Shown: one piece after another, positions 48,020 to 56,114 of the stretch | How positions within the stretch are numbered: the stretch's first letter is position 1 | How the letters are laid out: each line of letters opens with the position of its first letter | DNA from: Sphaerisporangium rubeum | GTDB lineage: Bacteria > Actinomycetota > Actinomycetes > Streptosporangiales > Streptosporangiaceae | DNA: 64,000 nt | Direction: 5' to 3' | Assembly (NCBI RefSeq): GCF_014207705.1 | Contig: NZ_JACHIU010000001.1 | Location: 2,906,501-2,970,500, forward strand | The notes under the pieces: generated by a model | Databases searched by the model: none | Told to the model about the DNA's origin: nothing | The model's input: only the letters and a program-made list of their open reading frames with translations | Program-made: the position numbers and the translations under genes

Positions 48020-49375
48020 TTGATCACCCGGATCGAGGCGTACGGCTACCGCTGCTTCCAGACGCTAGGGGTCGATCTCGGCCGCTATCACGTCTTCGCC
48101 GGGGCCAACGGCGCGGGGAAGACGACGTTGCTGGACATCCCCGCGTTGCTCGGCGACATGCTGGACCGGCGGCGGGTCGTCTCGGCGTTCCTTGAGCGGC
48201 AGGAGCACGGCCGGGCTCCCCGAGCGAGCACCCCGGTCGAACTGCTGCACAAGGGGGAGGGGGACAGTATCGGTTTCGCCGTCGAGGCGCGTCTGGACGA
48301 CGACCTCTCTGAGGTCCTGGCGCAGGCCGCTCAGGTTCGCCACGGTGAGCGGCGTGTCCACACCCATCTGCGCTATGAGCTTCGACTCAGGGTCACCCCA
48401 CGGACCGTCGACGTCGAGACGGAGTACCTGTATCTGGACTTCAGAGCCGACACCGGCGTGGAGATGGAGGCATCTCCACACGGGACGGCGGAGCGCGGTC
48501 TGGAGGAGGTGCCGCCGAATCGCCGTCCGGTGATCATGCGGAGCAGCAGATCGCCGGCCACAGGGTATCTCCCTGAGACAAACACTATGGTGACGGACTT
48601 GGTCCTTCCGGAAAAATTCCCTGCGCAGACCGAGCCGTCGCCGGGGAATGTGGCCATACCGCCTCTGCGAGTGCCGTTCGAGCAGCTCGCGCTGGGCTCG
48701 ATCCCCTCGGACGAGACGTTGTTCCCCGCCGCACTCTGGTTCGCGCAGTTGCTTCGCGAGCGCGCGGTGTTCTTCGCACCCGACTGGGAGGCGCTGCGGC
48801 GTCCCGCGCCTCCTGGAGACCCGCTGCGCCTGCTGCCATCGGGGGGGAACATGCCATGGCTCGCTCTCCACCTGCAGCAGACCGACACCGAGCGCTTCGC
48901 CGCCTGGGTCGATCATGTCCGGTCGGCGCTGCCGCAGGTCGCGGCGATCCACGCGGTGGAAAGAGAGGAGGACCACTACGCGTACTTCTCCGTGGAGTAC
49001 ACCGGCGGCTACCGGGTCACCTCCTCCGGTCTGTCGGACGGCACGTTGCGCATCCTGGCGCTCACGCTGCTGCCGTACCTGGGGGAGAAGGTCATGCCGC
49101 GGCTGCTCGTGACGGAGGAACCGGAGAACGGTATCCACCCGCGCGCGATCGAGACGGTCGTCGAGTCGCTGAGTTCGCTGTGGGACACCCAGGTCCTGGT
49201 GTCCACCCACTCGCCGATCGTCCTCGCGCACACCGAGTTGTCCGACGTGCTCGCCGCGCGGCTGAACGACGACGGGAGCGTCGGTGTGGTCCGCGGCGAC
49301 CGGCATCCCCGGCTCCGCGAGTGGCGTGGCTCGCTCGACGTCGGCACCCTGTTCGCGTCCGGTGTGCTCTCGTGA
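48020..49375 (+). CDS. AAA-family ATPase (OLD/RecF-like), probable defence-associated
   Basis: A 451-residue ATPase of the ABC/SMC-like AAA_15/AAA_21 type. The Walker A GANGAGKTTLL lies near residues 28-38, directly after the strand ITRIEAYGYRCFQTLGVDLG. The signature-like SSGLSDGTLRILAL and Walker B RLLVTEEPENGIHPRAIETV come near residues 340-385, with the switch histidine in VLVSTHSPIVL. The middle 250 residues are variable and predicted as a coiled or helical insertion. There is no nuclease domain, so activity probably depends on the partner gene 70 bases downstream. The TTG at 48020 has AGGGGAG upstream and gives the expected first strand. Similar ATPase-plus-small-protein pairs are found in anti-phage loci. 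Confidence 0.88.
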   Translation: MITRIEAYGYRCFQTLGVDLGRYHVFAGANGAGKTTLLDIPALLGDMLDRRRVVSAFLERQEHGRAPRASTPVELLHKGEGDSIGFAVEARLDDDLSEVLAQAAQVRHGERRVHTHLRYELRLRVTPRTVDVETEYLYLDFRADTGVEMEASPHGTAERGLEEVPPNRRPVIMRSSRSPATGYLPETNTMVTDLVLPEKFPAQTEPSPGNVAIPPLRVPFEQLALGSIPSDETLFPAALWFAQLLRERAVFFAPDWEALRRPAPPGDPLRLLPSGGNMPWLALHLQQTDTERFAAWVDHVRSALPQVAAIHAVEREEDHYAYFSVEYTGGYRVTSSGLSDGTLRILALTLLPYLGEKVMPRLLVTEEPENGIHPRAIETVVESLSSLWDTQVLVSTHSPIVLAHTELSDVLAARLNDDGSVGVVRGDRHPRLREWRGSLDVGTLFASGVLS

Positions 49376-49445
49376 CCCGCCGATCCCGCGAGGCATCACA
49401 CCGTGTCCCGTCGTCGTCTTCGCTCTGAGAGGTGAGCACACACAC

Positions 49446-50099
49446 GTGAACCGGCCCTCCCCCCAGCCGCCTGTCCGTGACGTCGTCTTCCTGGTCGCGG
49501 ACAAAGGAATGGAGGCGATGCTCCGCGGCTTCTTCTCTCGTGAGAGGTTCCATCACGCTCTCGGTTGCGGACCGTTCTCCGTGGATCCCGGACGCGACAT
49601 CATCGTCGATCCAGGTCGGGACCCCGGCGTGTTCCTCCGTGCGCACGAGTTGCTTCGCCTGTACGAGGGGGAGTACGCGCACGCGGTGGTCATGCTCGAC
49701 GCGGCTTGGGAGGGCAGCCCCGGCGCGGACGCCATCCGTGAGGCTCTCACGACGCGGCTCAAGTCCCGATGGGACAGTTTCACCGTCGTGGTGATCGACC
49801 CTGAGCTGGAGGCATGGATCTGGCAGGACAGTCCGCATGTCGCGCAGACGCTGAACTTCCCTTCCGACTTCCGTGCGATCCTCGAACGCAGCGGCCACTG
49901 ACCCGCCGGCTTGTCGAAGCCCCCCGACCCCAAGGCCGCACTCGACCACCTGCGGCGCCGCTACAAGCTCACATCCTTCAACGCCGAGTTCGGCAGGCTC
50001 GCCGCCAAGATCTCCGTCCGCAGCTGCCAGGACACGGCGTTCCAGTCTCTTTGTGAACACCTGCGGACCTGGTTTCCCCGCACGTCTCACCACCTGTGA
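49446..50099 (+). pseudogene. Small partner of the AAA ATPase, interrupted by an in-frame TGA
   Basis: GTG at 49446, with GAGGTGAG upstream, starts a 151-residue frame: DVVFLVADKGMEAMLRGFFS, DIIVDPGRDPGVFLRAHELL, HAVVMLDAAWEGS and VVVIDPELEAWIWQDSPHVA. It stops at TGA 49899-49901. The same frame then continues for 65 more residues (PAGLSKPPDPKAALDHLRRR, FGRLAAKISVRSCQDTAFQS, LRTWFP) to 50099. In proteins of this kind that I recall, this junction reads like WPAG..KP..PK, so the TGA probably replaces a TGG tryptophan. The N-terminal pattern of glycine/acid strands suggests a TOPRIM- or DUF4276-like fold, as in partners of OLD-type ATPases; this is from memory and moderate. The product is truncated, read through, or the TGA is a sequence error. 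Confidence 0.75.
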
Positions 50100-50188
50100 G
50101 AGATGAGACCTACCGGTACCTCCAGGGAAACGGCACCGGCCTGGAGGCCGTTATCATTCGGGACGCTTGTGGGCTTCGGGGAGGGTTT

Positions 50189-51190
50189 GTGCTGCTTCAC
50201 GATTTGTCGGAGGGGGATGGGGTTCTTGGACGGGTCGCGGGGGTGGCTCGGTCGGCGTTGCGGCGGTATGACGTGTCTGCTGGGGCTGAGGTCTCGCTGC
50301 TTGATGTGTCGGAGAATGCGACGTTTCTGGTTGAGGACGGGGAGTGGCGGGCTGTTCTTCGGGTGCATCGGCTGGGGTATCACGCGGCTGGGGCTGTCCT
50401 GTCGGAGTTGGACTGGGTGACGGCGTTGCGGGAGGAGGGGGTGGTGACCACGCCGGCTGTTGTGGCGGCGCGGGACGGGGAGCGGGTGGTCAGGGTCGAG
50501 GATCCTGGGGGAGAGGTGCGGGAGTGTGTGATGTTCGGGTTCGTGCCGGGGGGTGAGCCGGCGGAGGAGGCGTTGGTCGGCGGGTTCGAGCAGCTTGGGG
50601 TGCTTACGGCGCGGATGCATGCGCATGCGCGGAGGTGGGAGAGGCCGGCGGGATTCACTCGGTTTCATTGGGATGTGGAGGCGGCGTTCGGGGAGAGGGC
50701 TCGGTGGGGGAGGTGGCGGGACGGGGCCGGGGTCGGTCGTGCGGAGGTTGAGGTGCTCGGACGGCTGGAGGGTGTGGTGCGGGGCCGGCTGGCTCGGTTC
50801 GGGGTGGGGGAGGAGCGGTACGGGTTGATTCATGCGGATCTCCGAGCGGCCAATCTGCTGGTGGAGGAGGGGGTGGGGACTACGGTCATCGACTTCGATG
50901 ACTGTGGGTTCGGGTGGTTCATGTATGACTTCGCGGCGGCTGTCAGCTTCATCGAGGATCGTGCTGATGTGCCGGAGATGATGGATTCCTGGGTGCGGGG
51001 GTACCGGACTGTGCTGGAGCTGCCGGTGGCGGACGAGCGGGAGTTGTGGACGTTCGTCATGGTGCGGCGGTTGCTGCTGGTCGCATGGATCGGGACGCAT
51101 CCTGTGGTGGACATCGCTCAGCGGCTCGGTGCGGGGTACACCGAGGGCACCTGTGTCCTCGCCGAGCGGTATCTCACGAACTACCGCTGA
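50189..51190 (+). CDS. Aminoglycoside/choline kinase-like phosphotransferase (APH family)
   Basis: A 333-residue protein kinase-like phosphotransferase of the APH/homoserine kinase type. LLDVSENATFLVEDGEWRAV is the nucleotide-binding region, VLRVHRLGYH has the lysine/arginine substitute, HADLRAANLLVEEG is the catalytic loop (aspartate in HAD) and VIDFDDCGFGWFMYDFAAAV the metal-binding loop. Substrates range from choline and homoserine to antibiotics; none can be assigned. GTG at 50189 after GGAGGG is preferred; an in-frame GTG at 50096 overlaps the previous gene. Codon choice is unusual, with many GGG and GTT/CTT codons compared with neighbours, which may indicate a separate origin. Confidence 0.87.
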   Translation: MLLHDLSEGDGVLGRVAGVARSALRRYDVSAGAEVSLLDVSENATFLVEDGEWRAVLRVHRLGYHAAGAVLSELDWVTALREEGVVTTPAVVAARDGERVVRVEDPGGEVRECVMFGFVPGGEPAEEALVGGFEQLGVLTARMHAHARRWERPAGFTRFHWDVEAAFGERARWGRWRDGAGVGRAEVEVLGRLEGVVRGRLARFGVGEERYGLIHADLRAANLLVEEGVGTTVIDFDDCGFGWFMYDFAAAVSFIEDRADVPEMMDSWVRGYRTVLELPVADERELWTFVMVRRLLLVAWIGTHPVVDIAQRLGAGYTEGTCVLAERYLTNYR

Positions 51191-51402
51191 AGCACCGGAC
51201 CAACGGAAGTCCCGACCGGCCTCACGCACGGCCGCCGCGGTGCCGGCCGGCATCTCGCTGACTACCGTTGGTTCCTGTCGTGTAACGGTGTGCACATCTG
51301 GGGGAATGGCGCCCCCGGATGGTCACGTAATGTGGTAGTCATGTGACGGCATGTGATCGGTAAGGCGACCGCGCCGCCTTCCCCCGCGACAAGGTTAGGG
51401 AG

Positions 51403-52176
51403 ATGATCATGTTCGTCCTCGTGGTCGCCGTCGGCGTGGCGCTTGGCGTGGTCGGCACGGCGGCCTTGCTGTTCCGGCGGGTCAGCCGCGGCACCGACGA
51501 CCTCGCGCCGAACGGCCCGTCGGCGGGTCATGCGGGTTCGATGTTGTCGGCGATGTTCCTGCTGGTGTTCGCCATCGCGATCGTGGTGCCGTGGACCACG
51601 GCGGACTCGGCGCGGCTCAACACCTACGCCGAGAGTCAGGCGGCGGTGGACACGTACTGGGCCGCGGCGGGGCTGCCTGCGGCGGCGGCGGACGCGGTGC
51701 GGTCGCAGGTGCGGGCCTATCTCGGGTTCGTGGCCGACAAGGAATGGCCGCGGCTGGCCGAGGGACGGCTCGATCCCGAAGGGACCAAGCGGGTCAACGC
51801 GCTGCGTACGCAGGTGGCGGCGCTGGTGCTCACCGACGACGACGCCAAGGCGGCGCGGGCCGCTGTGCTGGAGCAGGTGCAGGCCATGTCGGCGGCGCGG
51901 CGGCAGCGGGCCGCCGACGCGGCCACGAAGCCGCCTCCCGGCATCCTGCCGCTGGCGGTGCTGACCGGCGTCATCGTCATCCTGTTCCCGTTCCTCGCCG
52001 GGGCCCGGCCTCGGGGGTGGGCTCTGGTGCCGCTCACGTTGATGTCCGGCATGCTCGGCGCGGGGATCTTTCTCGCCTGGCACATCTCGCATGTCTTCGC
52101 GAGCGGACTGTCGGTCGGACCTGAGGCCTTCACCGCCGCGCTGCTGGAGATCCAGCAGATCCCGACGAGTGGCTGA
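51403..52176 (+). CDS. DUF4239 membrane protein
   Basis: A 257-residue membrane protein with four predicted segments: FVLVVAVGVALGVVGTAALL, SAMFLLVFAIAIVVPW, PLAVLTGVIVILFPFLAG and PLTLMSGMLGAGIFLAW. Between the second and third is a soluble stretch of about 120 residues with LNTYAESQAAVDTYWAAAGL, the DUF4239 signature region (bestrophin-like DUF). The function is unknown; a channel has been suggested by fold similarity only. The ATG at 51403 follows AGGG. The secreted proline-rich protein starts two bases after its stop, so the two are surely co-transcribed. Confidence 0.87.
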   Translation: MIMFVLVVAVGVALGVVGTAALLFRRVSRGTDDLAPNGPSAGHAGSMLSAMFLLVFAIAIVVPWTTADSARLNTYAESQAAVDTYWAAAGLPAAAADAVRSQVRAYLGFVADKEWPRLAEGRLDPEGTKRVNALRTQVAALVLTDDDAKAARAAVLEQVQAMSAARRQRAADAATKPPPGILPLAVLTGVIVILFPFLAGARPRGWALVPLTLMSGMLGAGIFLAWHISHVFASGLSVGPEAFTAALLEIQQIPTSG

Positions 52177-52178
52177 CC

Positions 52179-52856
52179 ATGCGTCGCATCGCGATTCTCC
52201 TGGCCGTCGTGCTCGCGGCAGGTGTTCCGGCGCTGCCTGCGGTGGCGGCGGTGCCGTCCCGTGCGGTGGCGGCGGTGCCGTCCCGTGCGGTGGCGGCCGT
52301 GCCGTCCCGTGACGTGCTGAACGGGGACGGCATCACCATCTGCATCGATCTCGACGTGGTGGTCAGGTTGCGTGCCGGCATCAGCGTGCTCGGGCCGCCG
52401 ATCTGTCCTCGCGCCGTCCCCGAGGAGCCGCCGCCACCTCCGGCGCCGGCCCCGTCCCCGACGGTTCGGCCGCCGCGCGCCACACCTCCACGCGCCACAC
52501 CACCGGGTGCCACACCGCCGCGCGCCACACCACCGCGTGCGCGGCCCACCGTCCCACCCCGGCCGTCACGGCGACCAGCCTCGCCTCCGGCCTCGGTGCC
52601 GGCGGTGCGTCCCTCGGTTCCCCCCGGACCGAGGCCGCCGCTCGCGGCCCCCCGTCCCACCCCTCCCACCGAGACCCCGACGCCGTCACCGCCGGTGGTG
52701 CGTCCCACGCCTCGACCCCTGGAGGTGCGTCCCCTGCCGCGGCGTCTGGCCGTGGCACCCGCCAAGCGGCGCAAGCCTCTCGACACCCTGCTCGTTGTGA
52801 TCGTCCTGTCCACGGTCATCGCGAGCATCGCGAGCGTCGCGTTCGCCGTCCGGTAA
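52179..52856 (+). CDS. Exported proline-rich protein with C-terminal membrane anchor
   Basis: A 225-residue protein with signal peptide (MRRIAILLAVVLAAGVPALP), a short domain with two cysteines (GDGITICIDLDVVVRLRAGI to PPICPRA), about 100 residues of Pro/Arg/Ala/Thr repeats including ATPPR units, and a C-terminal membrane helix (LLVVIVLSTVIASIASVAFA). The signal peptide is followed by three copies of an eight-residue repeat (AVAAVPSR), a recent 24-bp DNA duplication. The proline region could span the cell wall. The function is unknown. It starts directly after the DUF4239 gene and is followed by a strong hairpin. Confidence 0.82.
   Translation: MRRIAILLAVVLAAGVPALPAVAAVPSRAVAAVPSRAVAAVPSRDVLNGDGITICIDLDVVVRLRAGISVLGPPICPRAVPEEPPPPPAPAPSPTVRPPRATPPRATPPGATPPRATPPRARPTVPPRPSRRPASPPASVPAVRPSVPPGPRPPLAAPRPTPPTETPTPSPPVVRPTPRPLEVRPLPRRLAVAPAKRRKPLDTLLVVIVLSTVIASIASVAFAVR
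52239..52310. repeat. 24-bp tandem triplication in the proline-rich protein gene
   Basis: Units at 52239, 52263 and 52287 are nearly identical and encode AVAAVPSR three times just after the signal peptide. The third has one base change in its centre. Confidence 0.85.
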
Positions 52857-52890
52857 CCCCTTCGACAAAAGGGTCCGAACACGCGAAAGA

Positions 52891-52919
52891 CGGCTGCGGG
52901 GCGCGCCACCCCGCAGCCG
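52891..52919. terminator. Shared hairpin between convergent genes
   Basis: CGGCTGCGGGG (52891-52901) pairs perfectly with CCCCGCAGCCG (52909-52919) across a 7-base loop. It lies midway between the stop of the proline-rich protein gene (52856) and that of the TIGR03118 gene (52958), so it may serve both strands. Confidence 0.7.
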
Positions 52920-52957
52920 ACTTCCGCCTATTCGTGTGCGGATACGTGCTGGGTCCC

Positions 52958-54133
52958 TCAGTAGTTGTTGTTGTAGCCGGTGGGGGACGAGCTCGGTGAC
53001 GGGGTCGCCGACGACGTCGGGGCGGCGGCGCCGTTGGCGCCGGCCGGCATGATCAGGCCGACCACGCCGTGCTGGGCCTTCTGGATGCCGGCGGAGTACC
53101 ACACCGAGTTCTCGCCGCCGCTCGCCGCGGTGCCGCGCTCCAGGTCCCACAGGCCTTCGAACGCCAGCGGCTGGCCGTCGGCCTTGCGCAGCGGGCCGAG
53201 GTAGCGGCCGGTGCTTCTGTTGTAGGCGTTGATGTGGCCGTCGCCGAAGTTGCCGACGAGCAACGCGCCGCTGAGAGCGCCGAAGCCGCGCGGAGCGGAG
53301 ATCATGGCCCACGGTGCGTTGAGCGCGCCGCGTGCGGCGACACGGCCGAGGAAGCGGCCGGTGGCCGAGAAGCGGCTGACGAAACCGAGGCCGCGGCCGG
53401 CGATCGACTTGCCGGTCTCGGGGTCGCGCTTGGCGAACGCGACGTACACCGAGGTGCCGACGATCTCGACGTTGAAGGCGTGGTAGTCGGACGGCAGTGC
53501 CCTGTCGCGGAACGCCGAGCGGGACGTCCGCACCTTGCGGAAGTCGCTGTCGTACACGTCGACCCGGTTACGGCCGAAGTCCGCCGCGAGCAGGAACGAC
53601 CCGCGGTTGGTCGGCATCATGGCGAGGCCCTTGTAGTCGGCCTTCCGCGTGAACGCGGCGATGATGGCGTTCTTCGGGTCCACGTCGGCGTTCCAGCCGG
53701 TGATGGCGCCGCTGGGGCTCGCGAAGATGAACTGCGCCGGTCCCGACTTGCCCTTGGAGGAGATCTCGAACCCGTCGGTGCCGTTGAACACCTGGCCGGT
53801 CGGCGTGCCGCCGGGGATCCAGACCTCGGTCTTCTCCTTGGTGATGAGCCCGGCGCCGCCGGAGTACACCGTGGCCGTGCCGGTACCCGCGTTGGACACC
53901 CAGAGCGTCTTCCCCATGGCCAGACCCCACGGGTTGACCAGCTTGGGGTCGGTCACGTCGGCCTTGCCTGCCACGTCCGAGATCATGGGAACCGAGGTGA
54001 AGCGGGAACTTCCGGTGGTGACTCTCTTGGACTCCTTGGGACGTGACGTGGAATCAGCTTGCGCGGGGATCGTGCCGGTGGTGATGCCCAGGACGAGTGC
54101 CGCAGCGCAGAGCGTGACGATGCGTGGCCGCAT
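52958..54133 (-). CDS. Secreted TIGR03118-family beta-propeller-like protein
   Basis: A 391-residue exported protein of the TIGR03118 family. Residues 1-26 are a signal peptide (MRPRIVTLCAAALVLGITTG, cut near AQA-D). Family motifs are DPKLVNPWGLAMGKTLWVSN, NGTDGFEISSKGKSGPAQFI, FASPSGAITGWNADVD, YKGLAMM, LLAADFGRNRVDVYD and LLVGNFGDGHINAYN; repeated strands with GLWDLE suggest a beta propeller. The C-terminus is Ser/Pro/Thr-rich. The family has no settled function. AGGAGG precedes the ATG at 54133. It shares a divergent promoter region with the DapA-like gene. Confidence 0.9.
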   Translation of the reverse strand: MRPRIVTLCAAALVLGITTGTIPAQADSTSRPKESKRVTTGSSRFTSVPMISDVAGKADVTDPKLVNPWGLAMGKTLWVSNAGTGTATVYSGGAGLITKEKTEVWIPGGTPTGQVFNGTDGFEISSKGKSGPAQFIFASPSGAITGWNADVDPKNAIIAAFTRKADYKGLAMMPTNRGSFLLAADFGRNRVDVYDSDFRKVRTSRSAFRDRALPSDYHAFNVEIVGTSVYVAFAKRDPETGKSIAGRGLGFVSRFSATGRFLGRVAARGALNAPWAMISAPRGFGALSGALLVGNFGDGHINAYNRSTGRYLGPLRKADGQPLAFEGLWDLERGTAASGGENSVWYSAGIQKAQHGVVGLIMPAGANGAAAPTSSATPSPSSSPTGYNNNY

Positions 54134-54196
54134 CAAGGCCTCCTGATGTCGTCTGCATGTGCGTACGGCCACAGGTACGCGGCCACTCGGGTCCCG

Positions 54197-54216
54197 GTTC
54201 AAATCGAATTTGGAAC
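54197..54216. promoter_or_regulatory. AT-rich imperfect dyad in the TIGR03118/DapA divergent region
   Basis: GTTCAAATCGAATTTGGAAC has symmetric ends GTTC / GAAC and inner AA / TT pairs. It lies 64 bases upstream of the TIGR03118 start and 96 bases before the DapA-like start, in the only AT-rich stretch of this gap. A repressor site is possible. Confidence 0.35.
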
Positions 54217-54311
54217 TGTTTCCGCCACGTCTGTCCCGCAGGTCACGGGTCCGAGGGGTGATGTGCTGATATACCGGATGCGGCGGACGGTCGTCGGAGG
54301 GGGATATCTCG

Positions 54312-55211
54312 GTGATCGATGAGGTGCGGCAGGCGCTCGCTTCGGTGGTGGCGGTTCCTGTGACACCGTTCGACGAGGCGGGTCATGTCGACGAGCCGGC
54401 TTACGGCGCCGTGGTGGAGCGCATGGTGGCGGCCGGGGTCGGCGTGGTCACCGCCAACGGCAACACCGGGGAGTTCTACTCGCTGTCGGCGGCCGAGCTG
54501 AGCCGTGTCGTCGAACTCACCGTGCGGGAGGCGCGCGGCGCGGTGGTCGTCGCCGGGGTGGGACACGACACGGCGCGCGCGGTGGAGATGGCGCGTGAGG
54601 CCGCCGGCCTCGGCGCGCACGCCGTCATGGTGCATCAGCCGGTGCATCCGTACCAGACGGAGGACGGGTGGGTCGCGTACCACCGTGCCGTGGCCGACGC
54701 GGTGCCTGGTCTCGGCGTCGTCTGCTATGTACGGTCGCCGCTGGTCACCGCGCGTGCCATCGGACGGCTCGCCGCCGCGTGCGGCAACGTCACCGGAGTC
54801 AAGTACGCCGTGCCGGACCCGCCGCGCCTGGCCGAGCTGGCCGGTGAGCTGCCGGGGCTGGTGTGGGTGTGCGGGCTCGCCGAGGGATGGGCCCCGTTCC
54901 TCTGGCCGGCCGGTGCGCGCGGCTTCACCTCCGGGCTGGCCGTCATCGCGCCTGAGCTGTCGCTGGCGCTGCTTGCGCGGCTGCGCGACGGCGAGACGGC
55001 GGCGGCGATGGAGCTGTGGCGGCGGCTCAAACCCGTCGAGGACCTGCGGGCCCGCCACTCGAACGGCAACAACGTGTCGGTGCTCAAGGAGGCGCTGGCC
55101 CAGCTCGGCGTGTGCCGCAGGGACGTACGGCCACCGATCTCGGAGCTGCCTGACGCCGAGCGTGCCGAGGTGTCGGCCGCGCTCGCCGGACTGCGGCTCG
55201 ACACGACATGA
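54312..55211 (+). CDS. DapA-family dehydratase/aldolase (sugar-acid type)
   Basis: A 299-residue class I aldolase-fold protein of the dihydrodipicolinate synthase superfamily. VAVPVTPFDEAGHVDEPAYG, TANGNTGEFYSLSAAEL and the Schiff-base lysine in VTGVKYAVPD (near residue 160) are clear. GNTGEFY instead of GTTGE and the neighbouring IlvD-type dehydratase suggest a 2-keto-3-deoxy sugar-acid dehydratase or aldolase rather than lysine biosynthesis. GTG at 54312 gives the family start. Its stop overlaps the start of the RraA-like gene (ATGA). It is divergent from the TIGR03118 gene. Confidence 0.88.
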   Translation: MIDEVRQALASVVAVPVTPFDEAGHVDEPAYGAVVERMVAAGVGVVTANGNTGEFYSLSAAELSRVVELTVREARGAVVVAGVGHDTARAVEMAREAAGLGAHAVMVHQPVHPYQTEDGWVAYHRAVADAVPGLGVVCYVRSPLVTARAIGRLAAACGNVTGVKYAVPDPPRLAELAGELPGLVWVCGLAEGWAPFLWPAGARGFTSGLAVIAPELSLALLARLRDGETAAAMELWRRLKPVEDLRARHSNGNNVSVLKEALAQLGVCRRDVRPPISELPDAERAEVSAALAGLRLDTT

Positions 55212-56017
55212 CCGCACGCATGGAAAGGGACGAGGGACACATGCAGCACGGCTCGGAGAGTTCGGGAACGACCGGTCCTGGCGAGAGCGCAGGCGCCTCC
55301 GGACGGGAGGAAAGCGCAGGCATGCTCGGCCCGGAGGTGTTCGAGGCGCTGCGGCAGGTGTCCACCGCGACAATCACCACCCAGCTCTTCGCGCGGGGCC
55401 TCCGTAACGCCTTTCTCGCGGGCCTGCGTCCGCTCAACCCGTCGTGCACCCGCATGGTCGGCGAGGCGTTCACGTTGCGGCACATCCCGGCGCGTGAGGA
55501 CCTCGACGTGCTGTCGGTGTTCCGCGACTACGACCACCCGCAACGCAAGGCCGTCGAGTCGGTCGGTCCCGGCCAGGTCCTGGTGATGGACTGCCGCGGC
55601 CAGACCCGTGCCGCGTCCATCGGCGGCATCCTCGCGACCCGGCTGCTCCGCCGCGGCGCCGCGGGCCTCGTCACCGACGGCGCGGTCCGCGACTCGCCGT
55701 TCTTCGCCGAGCTGGAACTGCCGGCGTTCGCCGCCGGCGTCTGCGCCACCACCAACCTCGCACGCCACCACGCCATCGACATGCAGGTCCCCATCGGCTG
55801 CGCCGAGGTGCCGGTGTACCCCGGTGACGTCATCGTCGCCGACGCCGAAGGCGTGGTCTGCGTGCCACGCCACCTGGCCGCCGACGTGGCACGCGACGCG
55901 CTGGAGCAGGAGCACCTGGAGGAGTACATCCAGGAACTCGTCGAGAACGGCGCACCCCTACGAGGCACCTACCCACCGGACGAGGACACCTTGCGCGCGT
56001 ACCGCGAAAAGCGCTGA
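55208..56017 (+). CDS. RraA-like / HMG-aldolase family protein
   Basis: A 269-residue protein of the RraA superfamily, which contains 4-hydroxy-4-methyl-2-oxoglutarate aldolases and proteins called RNase E regulators. VMDCRGQTRAASIGGILATR, GAAGLVTDGAVRDSPFF and DVIVADAEGVVCVPRHLA are the family core and include the GGILAT and DGAVRD active-site motifs. The first 38 residues are acidic and low in complexity with an internal GESAG-type repeat and may not belong to the fold; a start at the internal methionine (MLGPEVFEALRQ) is possible. In this locus a sugar-acid aldolase or related lyase role is likely. Confidence 0.88.
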   Translation: MTARMERDEGHMQHGSESSGTTGPGESAGASGREESAGMLGPEVFEALRQVSTATITTQLFARGLRNAFLAGLRPLNPSCTRMVGEAFTLRHIPAREDLDVLSVFRDYDHPQRKAVESVGPGQVLVMDCRGQTRAASIGGILATRLLRRGAAGLVTDGAVRDSPFFAELELPAFAAGVCATTNLARHHAIDMQVPIGCAEVPVYPGDVIVADAEGVVCVPRHLAADVARDALEQEHLEEYIQELVENGAPLRGTYPPDEDTLRAYREKR

Positions 56018-56044
56018 AGCCGGCCGGTTGCCTCCCGCTGGGCC

Positions 56045-56097
56045 GCCGTACTGCGGCGCCGAATTCGCCGTACGACGTCCCGCCGCGTCGGCGCCGG
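56045..56097. repeat. 53-bp dispersed imperfect palindrome, copy 2 (intergenic)
   Basis: This copy matches 5120-5172 at 51 of 53 positions in the same orientation. It lies 28 bases after the RraA-like gene stop and just before the 78-bp tandem repeat. The 9-bp inverted arms are at 56054-56062 and 56088-56096. Confidence 0.72.
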
Positions 56098-56114
56098 GGA
56101 ACACCGCTACGGCG

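Noticed and set aside
47685-48023. A 112-codon frame before the AAA ATPase containing RLPEQAWMG repeats
   Set aside because: No ribosome site, no family resemblance, and the opposite strand is equally open; the repeat is better explained as a DNA duplication.
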